A stretch of DNA of 63,817 nt. Source: Clostridium homopropionicum DSM 5847 (GTDB taxonomy: Bacteria > Bacillota > Clostridia > Clostridiales > Clostridiaceae). Below, one piece after another: positions 27,711 through 37,005 of this stretch (position 1 is the stretch's first letter; every line of letters starts with the position of its first letter). The translations under genes and the position numbers were made by a program. The stretch spans positions 1-63,817 of the forward strand of contig NZ_LHUR01000047.1 of assembly GCF_001263795.1 (NCBI RefSeq), read 5' to 3'. The notes beneath the pieces were generated by a model. That model was given only the letters and a program-made list of their open reading frames with translations, did not search any database and had not been told where the DNA came from.

Positions 27711-28286
27711 TTAATCCCCCCATTTTTTGAACAAGGTATTTTCTATCGAAAGTGAATCCAAGATTTTTCCTACAACAAAGTTTATTAGATCTTCTATTGT
27801 CTTAGGTTTATGATAAAATCCGGGCATTGCAGGAAGAATAGTAACTCCTAGTCTTGAAAGCTTTAACATATTTTCAAGATGTATAGCGTTAAAAGGGGTT
27901 TCCCTTGGAACGATGATTAGACGCCTGTTTTCCTTAAGGGCTACATCAGCAGCCCTGCATAACAAATTCTTAGCTAAGCCATTACTGATTTCTGCAAGTG
28001 TTCCCATGGAACAAGGCAATATAATCATGGAATCAAATTTAAAGGAGCCGCTGGCAACTGAAGAAAATAGATTATTTATATCCTCTAAATGAATATTGTT
28101 AGAGGCTTTACTTAAGTTGCCTATCCATTCATCTATATCAGTTCCTGTCTCAAACTTTACAACTTTTCTTCCGGTTTCTGTACAAATCACATAAATATTT
28201 ATATTATTTTTCAAGAGTTCTTCAATTAATCTAATAGCGTATATGCTTCCACTGGCACCAGTAATGCCAATAATAATGCTTTTCAC
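27711..28286 (-). CDS. ubiX: Flavin prenyltransferase
   Basis: Makes prenylated FMN, the cofactor of UbiD decarboxylases, from FMN and dimethylallyl phosphate. The 191-residue protein shows the N-terminal GITGASGSIYAIRLIE loop, ILPCSMGTLAEISNGLAKNL, and the PRETPFNAIHLENMLKL segment with the conserved Arg/Glu region. Start is GTG after AGAGGTG. It lies in one operon with ubiD and ubiA, which fits cofactor supply to the UbiD encoded here. Confidence 0.93.
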   Translation of the reverse strand: MKSIIIGITGASGSIYAIRLIEELLKNNINIYVICTETGRKVVKFETGTDIDEWIGNLSKASNNIHLEDINNLFSSVASGSFKFDSMIILPCSMGTLAEISNGLAKNLLCRAADVALKENRRLIIVPRETPFNAIHLENMLKLSRLGVTILPAMPGFYHKPKTIEDLINFVVGKILDSLSIENTLFKKWGD

Positions 28287-28307
28287 GGAAAATCACCTCT
28301 AAAATTA

Positions 28308-29177
28308 TTATACTAATGCATCAATTACTCCACAAACTAGAAATGAGATACTTATGAGCTGATTTATACTGTATGAGGCAATTTTTACATTAGATAAATT
28401 ATCAGGTGATACCATCTTATGCTCTGCTATAAACAAGACAGATATAATTGCTAATCCAGTGTAATAAATTACTCCAAGCTGATTACTTAAGATTCCAACA
28501 AAAACTAATAAAATTATTGTAATTGCATGAAAAAAGGTAGCAATATGCAAAGCATTTTTAACTCCAAACCTGGCAGGTATTGAATGAATGCCATTATTAG
28601 TATCAAAGTCGTAATCCTGTGAACCGTAAATTATATCAAAACCTGCTACCCAGAGAGTGTTAGCTGCACCCATAAAGAGAGGTAGCCAAGAGATTTTTCC
28701 TGTAACTGCAAGCCAGGCTCCAACAGGGGCTGCCGCAGAAGTAATTCCTAAGACCAAGTGGCATGCCCAAGTAAACCGTTTAGTATATGAGTATATTATC
28801 ATTAAAAATAGTCCAACAGGAGAAAGCAGTAAGCATATTGGATTTAGCATAGCTGCTGCTATGACCATTATCAGAAAGCATGCTGCAGTAAATACTATGA
28901 CTTCTTTTTTCTTAAGAAGTCCTTGAGGTAGCTGCCTTACTGCAGTTCTTGGATTTTTAGCATCAATTTCAGCATCAATGACTCTATTTATAGCGTTTGC
29001 ACCAGTTCTAGCACCCATAAAGGCAACTAGAATCCAGAATATCACATAAGGAGAAGGGAGCCCTTCACTTGCAAGAAGCATAGAAATAAGGGCAAAGGAT
29101 AGTGAAAAAATAGTATGTGAAAACATGACTAAAACTCCGTAGTCATGAGCTTTTTTTATAACCTTAGTCAATACCAT
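28308..29177 (-). CDS. ubiA: UbiA-type aromatic prenyltransferase
   Basis: Integral membrane enzyme of 289 residues that would attach a polyprenyl chain to an aromatic acid. The first Asp-rich motif is NRVIDAEIDAKNPRT and the second is DIIYGSQDYDFDTNNG; eight to nine hydrophobic helices surround them. The NAxNRVIDxxIDAKNPRT form is that of 4-hydroxybenzoate and MqnP-type (futalosine menaquinone) prenyltransferases. GGAGGTG for this gene lies inside the end of ubiD, which overlaps by 14 bases. No polyprenyl diphosphate synthase is adjacent. Aromatic substrate unknown. Confidence 0.92.
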   Translation of the reverse strand: MVLTKVIKKAHDYGVLVMFSHTIFSLSFALISMLLASEGLPSPYVIFWILVAFMGARTGANAINRVIDAEIDAKNPRTAVRQLPQGLLKKKEVIVFTAACFLIMVIAAAMLNPICLLLSPVGLFLMIIYSYTKRFTWACHLVLGITSAAAPVGAWLAVTGKISWLPLFMGAANTLWVAGFDIIYGSQDYDFDTNNGIHSIPARFGVKNALHIATFFHAITIILLVFVGILSNQLGVIYYTGLAIISVLFIAEHKMVSPDNLSNVKIASYSINQLISISFLVCGVIDALV

Positions 29178-30612
29178 ACTCAGTCCACCTCCTTGTAACT
29201 AGATCCTTAATATCTTCTGTCATTTCAATATCATCTGGCCATTCTCTAGTATGACCTTCACTTGGCCATTTCTTAGTTGCATCTATACCCATTCTATATC
29301 CGTAATGAGGCAGATTTGATGCATGATCTAAAGCATCCAAAGGTCCTTCTGATATAACTATGTCCCTCTTAGCGTCTATATTGTTGAATACCTTCCAAGC
29401 TACTGTGGATAAATCTTGAGGAGAAATGTTTTCATCAACAACTATTATCATTTTTGTATACATCATTTGACCCATACCCCATAATGAGTTCATTATTTTC
29501 TTAGCATGACCTGGGTAACGCTTCTTTATTGACACGATAACACAATTATGGAATACCCCTTCTAAAGGGAAATTAAAGTCAATTATTTCAGGATGCTGCA
29601 TCTTTAGTAGTGGTAAGAAAATTCTCTCTGTTGCTTTACCCATGTAGCAGTCTTCCATAGGAGGTTTACCAACTATGGTTGTTGGATATATTGGATTTTT
29701 CTTATGAGTTATGCAGATTACATGAAATACAGGGTAGTAATCAGCAAGAGAATAATATCCAGTATGATCTCCAAAAGGTCCTTCAAGTCTTAATTCTTCA
29801 TTAACATCTACATAACCTTCAATTATAAATTCTGCATCAGCAGGTACATATATATCGTTAGTAATAGACTTTACAAGCTTCACTGGTGCTTTTCTTAAAA
29901 ATCCTGCGAACATCATTTCATCAATCATCTTTGGAAGAGGTGCTGTAGCCGAATATGTAATGGCAGGATCACAGCCTAGAGCTACGGACACTGGCATTTT
30001 ACCCCCTTGAAGCTTATATTTTTCGTATATTTCTCTTCCATCCTTGTGAAGATGCCAGTGCATGCCGGTGGTATTTTTATCAAAGACCTGTAACCTGTAC
30101 ATTCCCATGTTTTGAATGCCACTTTCAGGATCTTTAGTAATAACAAGTGGAAGGGTTATAAATCTTCCTGCATCACCTGGCCAGCATTTTAATATTGGTA
30201 ATGTGGATAAATCAGGAGCGTTTTCTATAATTTCCTGACAAGCCCCCTTAGTTGGAAGCTTAATAGGAAATACCATTGCCATTCGTGCAAGCTTTGGCAA
30301 GGAGTGAATCTTATTCATAAGTCCTAAGTAATTTGACATATCAATAAATTCTTCAATATCGCTGCCTATATCATCAAGCTTTTCAACATTAAGAGCCATG
30401 CTCATTCTTTCATAGGTTCCCATAGCATTGATAAGTACTGGATATGGTGAGCCTTTTACCTTTTCAAATAAAAGTGCAGGACCATACTTTTTTGATATTC
30501 TATCTGCTATTTCAGTAATTTCTAGTTCGGGATCTACTTCAGTTGATATTCTTTTTAGTAAGCCCTTTTCATCTAAGTGTTTAATAAAGGCTTGTAAATC
30601 TTTATACGCCAT
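29164..30612 (-). CDS. ubiD: UbiD-family prFMN-dependent decarboxylase
   Basis: 482-residue (de)carboxylase using prenylated FMN. Family segments include MGMYRLQVFDKNTTGMHWHLHKDG (cofactor and metal region), the catalytic E-x-R-x-E region at EELRLEGPFGDHTGYYS, and TIVGKPPMEDCYMGKATERI. Full length. Together with UbiA and UbiX it fits decarboxylation of a prenylated aromatic acid, as in ubiquinone synthesis or the late futalosine menaquinone route (MqnL). AAGGAG precedes the ATG. The substrate is inferred only from context. Confidence 0.92.
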   Translation of the reverse strand: MAYKDLQAFIKHLDEKGLLKRISTEVDPELEITEIADRISKKYGPALLFEKVKGSPYPVLINAMGTYERMSMALNVEKLDDIGSDIEEFIDMSNYLGLMNKIHSLPKLARMAMVFPIKLPTKGACQEIIENAPDLSTLPILKCWPGDAGRFITLPLVITKDPESGIQNMGMYRLQVFDKNTTGMHWHLHKDGREIYEKYKLQGGKMPVSVALGCDPAITYSATAPLPKMIDEMMFAGFLRKAPVKLVKSITNDIYVPADAEFIIEGYVDVNEELRLEGPFGDHTGYYSLADYYPVFHVICITHKKNPIYPTTIVGKPPMEDCYMGKATERIFLPLLKMQHPEIIDFNFPLEGVFHNCVIVSIKKRYPGHAKKIMNSLWGMGQMMYTKMIIVVDENISPQDLSTVAWKVFNNIDAKRDIVISEGPLDALDHASNLPHYGYRMGIDATKKWPSEGHTREWPDDIEMTEDIKDLVTRRWTEYGID

Positions 30613-30613
30613 C

Positions 30614-31903
30614 TTATTTCTCCTTAATTGTAAGATAAACTTTTTCTAGAGTTTTTTCTAATGCTGTAACCATAGCGTTTATATCCTCTTCTGAAATAAC
30701 AAGAGGAGGTTGAAAAGCCAAAACATCTCTATTTAAGCCGTTTTTACCAATGAGAAAACCTAAATCCTTCATTTCCTCTAAAATAAAGTCAGTAATTTCT
30801 GCAGAAGAAAGCTTATCACTGTTTGATTGAATTTGTAATCCCATCATTAAGCCAGCACCCCGAACTTCCTGTATAAATGGGGAAGAAAGCCTTTCTAATC
30901 TCTCTCTTAAGAGTTTTCCTAAGGCATCAGCTCTTTCTACTAGGTGATTTTTTTCTATATAATCAAGTACACCTAAAGCATTTTGAGCAGCTGCTGGATT
31001 ACCACCAAAAGTAGACGCGGAAGGACTGTTAAAAGCTTTTGCAATTTCATCTGTGGTAGAGAAGGTGGATATAGGGATTCCATTTCCTAGGGCCTTAGCA
31101 GTAACTATAATATCTGGAACAACTCCGTAGTGGTCTATACAAAACATTTTGCCTGTTCTACCGTAGCCAGTTTGTACTTCATCAACGATTAATAAAACCT
31201 TATAGGATTCTAATAACTGTTTGACCTGTTTTATATAATTTTTTGGATACATGATGATTCCACCGTTACCCTGTATAGGCTCTAATATCATTGCAGATAT
31301 CTTATGGCCATGTTCCTTTAAAACAGCTTCCAGCTGTTTTAAGGATTTTTTCATAGCTTTCTCATAGCTAGTGTCAGGAGAATATGGTCTGTCGATGAAA
31401 AAAATATCTTCTTTAACTAAATTATCATCAAGTCTCCACATGGGAATTCCTGTTACACTTAAGGTCAAGTGAGTTCTGCCGTGCAGTCCTCCATTTAAAG
31501 CGATAAATCCATTCTTTTTAGTGTATAATCTTGCTAATGCCATAGCACCTTCGTTGGCCTCTGATCCAGTTACACAAAAGAAGGTTCTTTTAATATTTCC
31601 AGGAAGAATTTTAGAGAGTTTTTCTGCAAGGTCAACAATGGGCTGAGTTAAATATAAAGTAGTTGTATGTTGAAGCTTACTTAGCTGTTCTATTGCAGTT
31701 TCAATAATCTTAGGATTTGAATGTCCGCAATTCATTACAGAAACCCCAGCGTAAAAGTCTATATATTTTTTATTATCCTGATCAAAAAGATACTGCATGG
31801 AACCCCTAACTATTTGAGGTGGATTCTTATAAAAACATGAGTTGGCAGGGAAAAAGTATTCTCCTCTTTTTTCAAGTATTTTTGCTGGACCTATATAATT
31901 CAT
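30614..31903 (-). CDS. Class III PLP aminotransferase
   Basis: 429 residues, fold type I. Visible: VTGSEANEGAMALARLY, GGLHGRTHLTLSVTG, the cofactor Asp in LLIVDEVQTGYGRTG, and the Schiff-base lysine in DIIVTAKALGNGIP. The family includes 4-aminobutyrate, alanine-glyoxylate and related omega-aminotransferases; the specificity cannot be told. ATG at 31903 has GGAGG 8 bases upstream and is preferred to TTG 31909. It sits between U32 and ubiD with gaps of 1-14 bases, so it probably serves the same pathway, perhaps making or trimming the precursor. Confidence 0.88.
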   Translation of the reverse strand: MNYIGPAKILEKRGEYFFPANSCFYKNPPQIVRGSMQYLFDQDNKKYIDFYAGVSVMNCGHSNPKIIETAIEQLSKLQHTTTLYLTQPIVDLAEKLSKILPGNIKRTFFCVTGSEANEGAMALARLYTKKNGFIALNGGLHGRTHLTLSVTGIPMWRLDDNLVKEDIFFIDRPYSPDTSYEKAMKKSLKQLEAVLKEHGHKISAMILEPIQGNGGIIMYPKNYIKQVKQLLESYKVLLIVDEVQTGYGRTGKMFCIDHYGVVPDIIVTAKALGNGIPISTFSTTDEIAKAFNSPSASTFGGNPAAAQNALGVLDYIEKNHLVERADALGKLLRERLERLSSPFIQEVRGAGLMMGLQIQSNSDKLSSAEITDFILEEMKDLGFLIGKNGLNRDVLAFQPPLVISEEDINAMVTALEKTLEKVYLTIKEK

Positions 31904-31917
31904 AAACAATTCCTCCT

Positions 31918-33864
31918 CTATATGTTTTTAAAAGTTAGAGCGCCTAGAGTAAAACCAGCTCTATATGATTTCATATTCTGGAATAATTCTGTGCATTTAG
32001 CTTTATCTTCAATTGCTTTTTTATATACTTCTATTATACTTTTTAATTCTTCTAAGCTATAGGTTTGTCCTTCAATACGGAAGCCTATAGGCTTATCAAA
32101 ATTCAATGCATCAAGTACTGGAAGCATACAGAGTTCTTTAGAGGTAAATAAATGGTTTCTCTCATTCTGATCTATATACACAGGATTTTCACCCTTGTCA
32201 GTCATTAATACCAATATACTATTATCAACATATTTATTATCTCCTGCTTCTATAATCTTAGATGCAGATACGTTATCGTATAAGTTATGATCTAAGTACA
32301 TAACTCTTAATGGACCGTGAACAATAAGTTCTAAAGGTGTCTCTGCCATAGAAATAAATTTTGGAAGTTCTCTCTGTTTTGCTTCAATAGATATAGTAGC
32401 TTCGTTTATCCCTTGATTCTTATAAAACTCCAGAGCCTTATGGTTATAAATATTTAAATTATAATTTGTTATTAATGGATATTTGCCAGCATATTTTCTT
32501 ATAGCTCCTAGGTTGGACACTAATAATCCATCATAGAGATAACCGTACTTTTCTAAATAATGGTCTGTTATATCAAATTGAAGCTCATCCATAATTTGAG
32601 GTAAATCCAGATAAATTTCAGTAGAGTTCTTTGAATCAACTGGGTTTTTAAGCTGTTCTACGCTGATAAATTCGTCTGGAGACAAAACTTCACAAGGTAA
32701 ATAGATACGATCTACTCCAAGCTCTATACACAGCTTAGCTTGATCATAATTATTTACCTTAATAGATAACCTGTGTTTGGAAGGCTGATTTTTATCATAG
32801 CTATTCTCAGCATAACTAGTTAATTCAGCTTTAGTATCATTTATAATATCATCAGTTATATTAGGCTCTTGTGTAGGTGTAGAAAAGACCTTACCTGTAG
32901 AATAGAACTTGCCTGTACCTTCATATCTTGTATTAATAAACTTTAATCCAGGCTTCGAAAAGGCATAAGCAGTAGTAAAATCACGTTTCCTATTTTTGTA
33001 TAGTTCATCAGCTTGCTTTTTTCTATTAAAACTTAAAGGATTTTCAATATATCTATCGATAGCATCACCGTAAATGTTTACAAGTTTTACTATGAAGTCA
33101 GTATCTCTCATACGCCCCTCTACCTTAAAGGAAGTTATATTTGCCTCGATTAATTCAGGTATATGCTCGTACATATACATATCCTTTGCTGCAAGAGGAT
33201 ATTCTGTAGAAAACACAGAACCATCTTTTTTTACAAGATAAGGCCATCTGCAAGGCTTAAAACATCTACCCCTGTTGGAGCTATTGCCTAGTACAACAGA
33301 ACTGCAGTAACAGTTTGCCCCATCTACAGCGCACATATCTCCATGGACAAAATACTCTGTTTCTATGCCTGTTTCTTTTTGAAGATGTTTTGCTGTTTCT
33401 AAATTCATCTCCCTTGAAAGCACCACCCTAGATACTCCAAGTTCCTTTAGCTTTTTAACAAACTCTATATTATGTACATTCATCATAATAGAAGAATGAA
33501 TTTCAAAATTGTTATAATTTCTCTCTTTGCAAATTTGTAAGATACCAAGATCCTGAACTATAATACCGTCAACTTTTTCATCATTTAAAAAGTGGAGGTA
33601 CTCAGTTGCTTCATTTATCTCAAAATCATTAAGCATATTGTTTACAGTTACATAAACCTTTTTATCAACATTATGTGCCATTTTAACAGCTTCTGAAATT
33701 TCTTCATCAGAAAAGTTATACCCTTTTCTCATCATTCTCATATTTAAGGATTTACCACCAAAGTAAATGGCATCACAGTTCGCATTAACCATACTTCTAA
33801 AGGTCTCCATGGTACCAGAAGGAGCTAGTAGTTCTACCTTTTTTCTGTTAAAGTATTTTGTCAT
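31918..33864 (-). CDS. U32-family protein with iron-sulfur cysteine motif
   Basis: 648 residues, first gene of the operon. The N-terminal U32 domain starts KVELLAPSGTMETFRSMVNANCDAIYFGG. The cysteines of CAVDGANCYCS and NRGRCFKPCR match the conserved set that binds a 4Fe-4S cluster in U32 proteins. A collagenase-like DUF and a second barrel-like half follow (about 360-640). U32 members include RNA hydroxylase RlhA and UbiU/UbiV, which hydroxylate the ubiquinone ring without oxygen; most are only called peptidases. GAGGTGA precedes the ATG, and a TATAAT is seen at 33897-33892 on the minus strand. A housekeeping RNA role is the main alternative. Confidence 0.85.
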   Translation of the reverse strand: MTKYFNRKKVELLAPSGTMETFRSMVNANCDAIYFGGKSLNMRMMRKGYNFSDEEISEAVKMAHNVDKKVYVTVNNMLNDFEINEATEYLHFLNDEKVDGIIVQDLGILQICKERNYNNFEIHSSIMMNVHNIEFVKKLKELGVSRVVLSREMNLETAKHLQKETGIETEYFVHGDMCAVDGANCYCSSVVLGNSSNRGRCFKPCRWPYLVKKDGSVFSTEYPLAAKDMYMYEHIPELIEANITSFKVEGRMRDTDFIVKLVNIYGDAIDRYIENPLSFNRKKQADELYKNRKRDFTTAYAFSKPGLKFINTRYEGTGKFYSTGKVFSTPTQEPNITDDIINDTKAELTSYAENSYDKNQPSKHRLSIKVNNYDQAKLCIELGVDRIYLPCEVLSPDEFISVEQLKNPVDSKNSTEIYLDLPQIMDELQFDITDHYLEKYGYLYDGLLVSNLGAIRKYAGKYPLITNYNLNIYNHKALEFYKNQGINEATISIEAKQRELPKFISMAETPLELIVHGPLRVMYLDHNLYDNVSASKIIEAGDNKYVDNSILVLMTDKGENPVYIDQNERNHLFTSKELCMLPVLDALNFDKPIGFRIEGQTYSLEELKSIIEVYKKAIEDKAKCTELFQNMKSYRAGFTLGALTFKNI

Positions 33865-33963
33865 GTTTTCACCTCTATTACAATGTAATAAATTATATTA
33901 TCTAATAAATCTTACAAATAAATCTTAACATAAATAATGGAATAATAAAAGATAAGGAGATAA

Positions 33964-33976
33964 GGTGCCAGGCACC
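33964..33976. repeat. 13-bp perfect palindrome
   Basis: GGTGCCAGGCACC is more GC-rich than its surroundings and lies between the U32 operon and the VOC gene. Similar GGTGCC...GGCACC strings occur scattered in Firmicutes genomes. Only this copy is seen in the window. Confidence 0.45.
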
Positions 33977-33994
33977 GGAGAAAGGAGAAAAATA

Positions 33995-34035
33995 AAAATA
34001 GCAGGCATCCACTTTTAGTTGGTGCTACTATTTTA
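33995..34035 (-). terminator. Terminator after VOC gene
   Basis: AAAATAGCAGGCATCCAC and GTTGGTGCTACTATTTT form an imperfect stem around a TTTTA loop, downstream of the minus-strand VOC gene. Confidence 0.7.
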
Positions 34036-34055
34036 GAAATAATTAACTTTATTTT

Positions 34056-34451
34056 TTATTTTAGAGAATAATTTAACCCCCATGTAATACCATAGCAATC
34101 AGTTACTACTGCATGAAAAGCACCCCAAAAGGTCTTTTGTAATTCAAATTTTATTGATCCATTTTTCATTAAAGCTTTATATACTCTATTAATTTCTTCT
34201 TCACTTTCTAACTCTAATACTAGATTAATATTTGATACATAGTTTTTCTCTTCAAATATATCTACAAAATATATTACACAATTAGGATTTATATGAAGTT
34301 CCGAATGGATTACTTTTCCTTCAAAGCCCTTGAACATTTCTTTCCCATCAGCCATTTGAACATTTTTAATTTCTCCACCAAATATTTCTTCATAATATTC
34401 AAGTGCATTTTTACAATCTTTAACATATATTTCAGGAATAATTTTTTTCAT
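34056..34451 (-). CDS. VOC/PhnB-like glyoxalase-fold protein
   Basis: 131 residues of the vicinal oxygen chelate superfamily, PhnB-like. It begins KKIIPEIYVKDCKNALEYYEEIFGGE and ends with the family segment FWGAFHAVVTDCYGITWGLN, both typical. Paired beta-alpha-beta-beta-beta modules are expected. The ligand or reaction is not known. ATG 34451 follows AAGGGA at a good distance; the in-frame ATG 34469 includes that site. Single gene upstream of the U32 operon with its own terminator. Confidence 0.8.
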   Translation of the reverse strand: MKKIIPEIYVKDCKNALEYYEEIFGGEIKNVQMADGKEMFKGFEGKVIHSELHINPNCVIYFVDIFEEKNYVSNINLVLELESEEEINRVYKALMKNGSIKFELQKTFWGAFHAVVTDCYGITWGLNYSLK

Positions 34452-34655
34452 ATGTCTCAATCCCTTCATAAAAAATTTTATTTATATCAATAATTATAAC
34501 TCAACATATTTTACCTTGAAATAAATTTTCTTGAAATTCTTTTAAAGATATATAAATTATTAATATAATGTGGTAAATTTGGACATTTAATTTACAAAAC
34601 ATAATAAGAAGAAGTATAATATTTTTAAATAATAATAAATATTAATATTAATTAT

Positions 34656-35378
34656 GAGGGCATAGTAGCGTTACATAAATTCAATGTTTTATTAATGGTA
34701 ATCGATACTGCACCTATCTTTCTAGGAATATTTGCTTTCATTGCTGGTATAAATCAGTATAAATCAGAAGAGAATAATAGAAAGTTAGATAGTACATTAA
34801 ATAATGAAATAGAAGTAAAGAAAAAATTAGGATTGGTAATTGATGAGATTGAAAAAAATAAATGATGCAATAAGCAAGGTATCAGTAACTTTATTAGAGG
34901 TATTTAATTATTCAAAGAGCAATATAGAAGGAATTGATTGTAACCTAGGTAAAATACTATATGCAACTGAAAACACTACATCAGATATTAATGAATTTCA
35001 TAGTGGTATCAATAGTTTTGTCAATTCAATAGAAAATATAGAGACAAGTACAGAAAGTGCAAATGATATATCAAGCGTTTTATCAAAGCTTGCCCTTGAT
35101 GGAGAAAGATATGTAAATAATAGTATTGAGGATATACTTAATATAAATGATTTTGCAAAAAAAGTAAGTACTACCGTTAATCAATTAGACATGAAGGTTA
35201 AAAGTCTGTTTACTTTACACAAAACATTGTAGAAATGATAGATAATGAAACCCAAAATACAAATAGCACTAAAAATGTTTTTAAAGATATTTTTGAAAGA
35301 ATTGATAAGATTTCAATAGAAATCTATGAAATACAAATTATAAAAGGGTGTAGAGGTAATAAACATTTATTGTTTTGA
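34656..35378 (+). pseudogene. Chemotaxis-receptor-like gene, frameshifted, signalling tip deleted
   Basis: Three frames each carry part of one protein. Frame one has membrane helices and a coil (FNVLLMVIDTAPIFLGIFAF to VIDEIEKNK). After an A7 tract near 34850 frame two continues (INDAISKVSVTLLEVF to STTVNQLDMKVKSL). Frame three (from 35223, NIVEMIDNETQNTNSTKNVF) gives the descending receptor helix. The highly conserved hairpin tip of methyl-accepting proteins (the EAARAGE region) is absent between frames two and three. So one frameshift and one deletion have killed it. An intact 130-residue coil ORF (34840-35232) remains by chance. Confidence 0.75.
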
Positions 35379-35394
35379 CTCTACATCCTTTTAA
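35341..35394 (+). terminator. Terminator after receptor relic
   Basis: AAAAGGGTGTAGAG and CTCTACATCCTTTT pair (with G-T) around a 25-base AT-rich loop. The rest of 35395-35646 has no gene; an imperfect AT dyad (TATAATTAT...ATAATTATA, about 35571-35600) is the only pattern seen. Confidence 0.65.
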
Positions 35395-35646
35395 ATTTTA
35401 CAAATTTAGGCTAAAAGCTATTTCATATAAAGCATCATCTGCTGCATAAATATTCATAAAAGTTTATTATCCTAATAATTATTCTAATGGATACATAATG
35501 ATGATTAAGCGATGACTATGCTAAAATGTCGAAAAAATGCCCAATGAAATTGAATGCTAACTATTTTATAATTATGCATAATATAGTATAATTATAAAAA
35601 GTCTATTAATTATAGTGATAAATAAATATGAGAGGTGTTGAAATTT

Positions 35647-36852
35647 ATGGGGTATGATTTAAATGATACAAATGAACTTATAAAAGAAGCTAACAAATCC
35701 ATTCTTTTTACTACGGTGCGTCCCAACATTGTAATGGAGCGTGGAGAAGGTATGTACTTGCGGGATACTGAAGGGAAGAGTTATATTGATTTTATTGGTG
35801 GATGGGCTGTGACAGCTTTGGGACATTGTCCAAGGGTTCTTAAAGAAGCTCTGATAAATCAAGGTAACACTTTAATAAATGCAAGTCCTTCATTTTATAA
35901 TAGGCCTATGATTGAATTTGCAAAACTTCTTACAGATAAGTCGTGCTTTGATAGAGTATTTTTCGCCAATAGTGGTTCAGAAGCAAATGAAGGAGCTATA
36001 AAACTGGCAAGAAAATATGGAGCTAAGTTTTTTAATGGAGCTTATGAAATAATCACAAACATTAATAGTTTTCATGGAAGAACTCTTGCTGCAATGTCCG
36101 CAACTGGTAAGGCAGCTTGGGATAAGTTATATGAGCCAAAGGTTCCAGGTTTCAAACATGTACCAATAAATGATTTGGAGGCTATTAAAACATCCATAAC
36201 CTCTAATACTTGTGCAGTTATGTTAGAACCTATACAAGGGGAAGGTGGAGTTTACGAACTAAGTAAAGATTATGTAAAAGCAGTCAGTGAGATATGTAAA
36301 AAACATGGTATTCTTCTGATTTTTGATGAAGTTCAAACTGGTCTTGGAAGAACCGGTAGTTTATTTGCTTATGAATATTATGAAATTGAGCCAGATATAA
36401 TGACCCTTGCAAAAGGAATAGGGGGCGGTTATCCCTTATCTGCATTACTAGTCAAAGAAGAGTTTAATATATTTGAACCTGGGGATCAAGGAGGTAGCTA
36501 TTCCGCTCAGCCACTTGGTATGGCTGTAGGAAAGGCTGTAGTTAGTGAAATAATCAATCAAAATCTTTCATATAATGCCAAAGTGCAAGGTGAATATATA
36601 GTAGAAAAACTAAATGAAATAAAAGATAAATACGAATTAACAAATATAAGGGGAAGAGGATTGCTTATAGCTTTTGATCTTCCTGAAGATAAAGGCAGTG
36701 AGGTTGCAGCGGGATGCTTAAGTGAAGGACTTTTATTAAATTCACCAAGGCCTAATATTATTCGTATTATGCCACCTTTAATAGTTACTCAGAAGGATAC
36801 AGATGATATGATAAGTATTCTTTGCAAGGTACTAGATAGAGTATTATTGTAG
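35647..36852 (+). CDS. Acetylornithine/ornithine-type aminotransferase
   Basis: 401-residue class III PLP aminotransferase of the ArgD/ornithine aminotransferase group. Landmarks: NSGSEANEGAIKLARKYG, NSFHGRTLAAMSATGK, LEPIQGEGGVY, LIFDEVQTGLGRTG and the lysine in MTLAKGIGGGYPLSALL. ATG 35647 is 10 bases after GAGAGGTG; the TTG at 35635 overlaps that site. It stands alone. With argC in this window broken, a degradative ornithine or related omega-amino acid role is as likely as arginine synthesis. Confidence 0.85.
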   Translation: MGYDLNDTNELIKEANKSILFTTVRPNIVMERGEGMYLRDTEGKSYIDFIGGWAVTALGHCPRVLKEALINQGNTLINASPSFYNRPMIEFAKLLTDKSCFDRVFFANSGSEANEGAIKLARKYGAKFFNGAYEIITNINSFHGRTLAAMSATGKAAWDKLYEPKVPGFKHVPINDLEAIKTSITSNTCAVMLEPIQGEGGVYELSKDYVKAVSEICKKHGILLIFDEVQTGLGRTGSLFAYEYYEIEPDIMTLAKGIGGGYPLSALLVKEEFNIFEPGDQGGSYSAQPLGMAVGKAVVSEIINQNLSYNAKVQGEYIVEKLNEIKDKYELTNIRGRGLLIAFDLPEDKGSEVAAGCLSEGLLLNSPRPNIIRIMPPLIVTQKDTDDMISILCKVLDRVLL

Positions 36853-36878
36853 AAAATATAATCAAAAATTTAAATTTA

Positions 36879-36927
36879 AGATGTTTCTGAATATAAGTAG
36901 TATTTTAACCAGCAGCATCTTTTTTAT
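36879..36927 (+). terminator. Terminator after aminotransferase
   Basis: AAGATG...CTG and CAG-CATCTTTTTT form a stem with a long loop and T run. Confidence 0.65.
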
Positions 36928-37005
36928 TTATGTAAAAATTATTAATTAATAAATTAATAAAAATACCTTAGTTTACTTATGAATAAGTTAAGGGATAATA
37001 GGTTT

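Noticed and set aside
34840-35232. Independent 130-residue coiled-coil protein
   Set aside because: The flanking frames continue the same chemotaxis-receptor-like protein on both sides, so this is a fragment of a broken gene.
35571-35600. ArgR-type operator before the aminotransferase
   Set aside because: The AT-rich dyad fits the ARG box only loosely and such dyads are expected by chance at this base composition.
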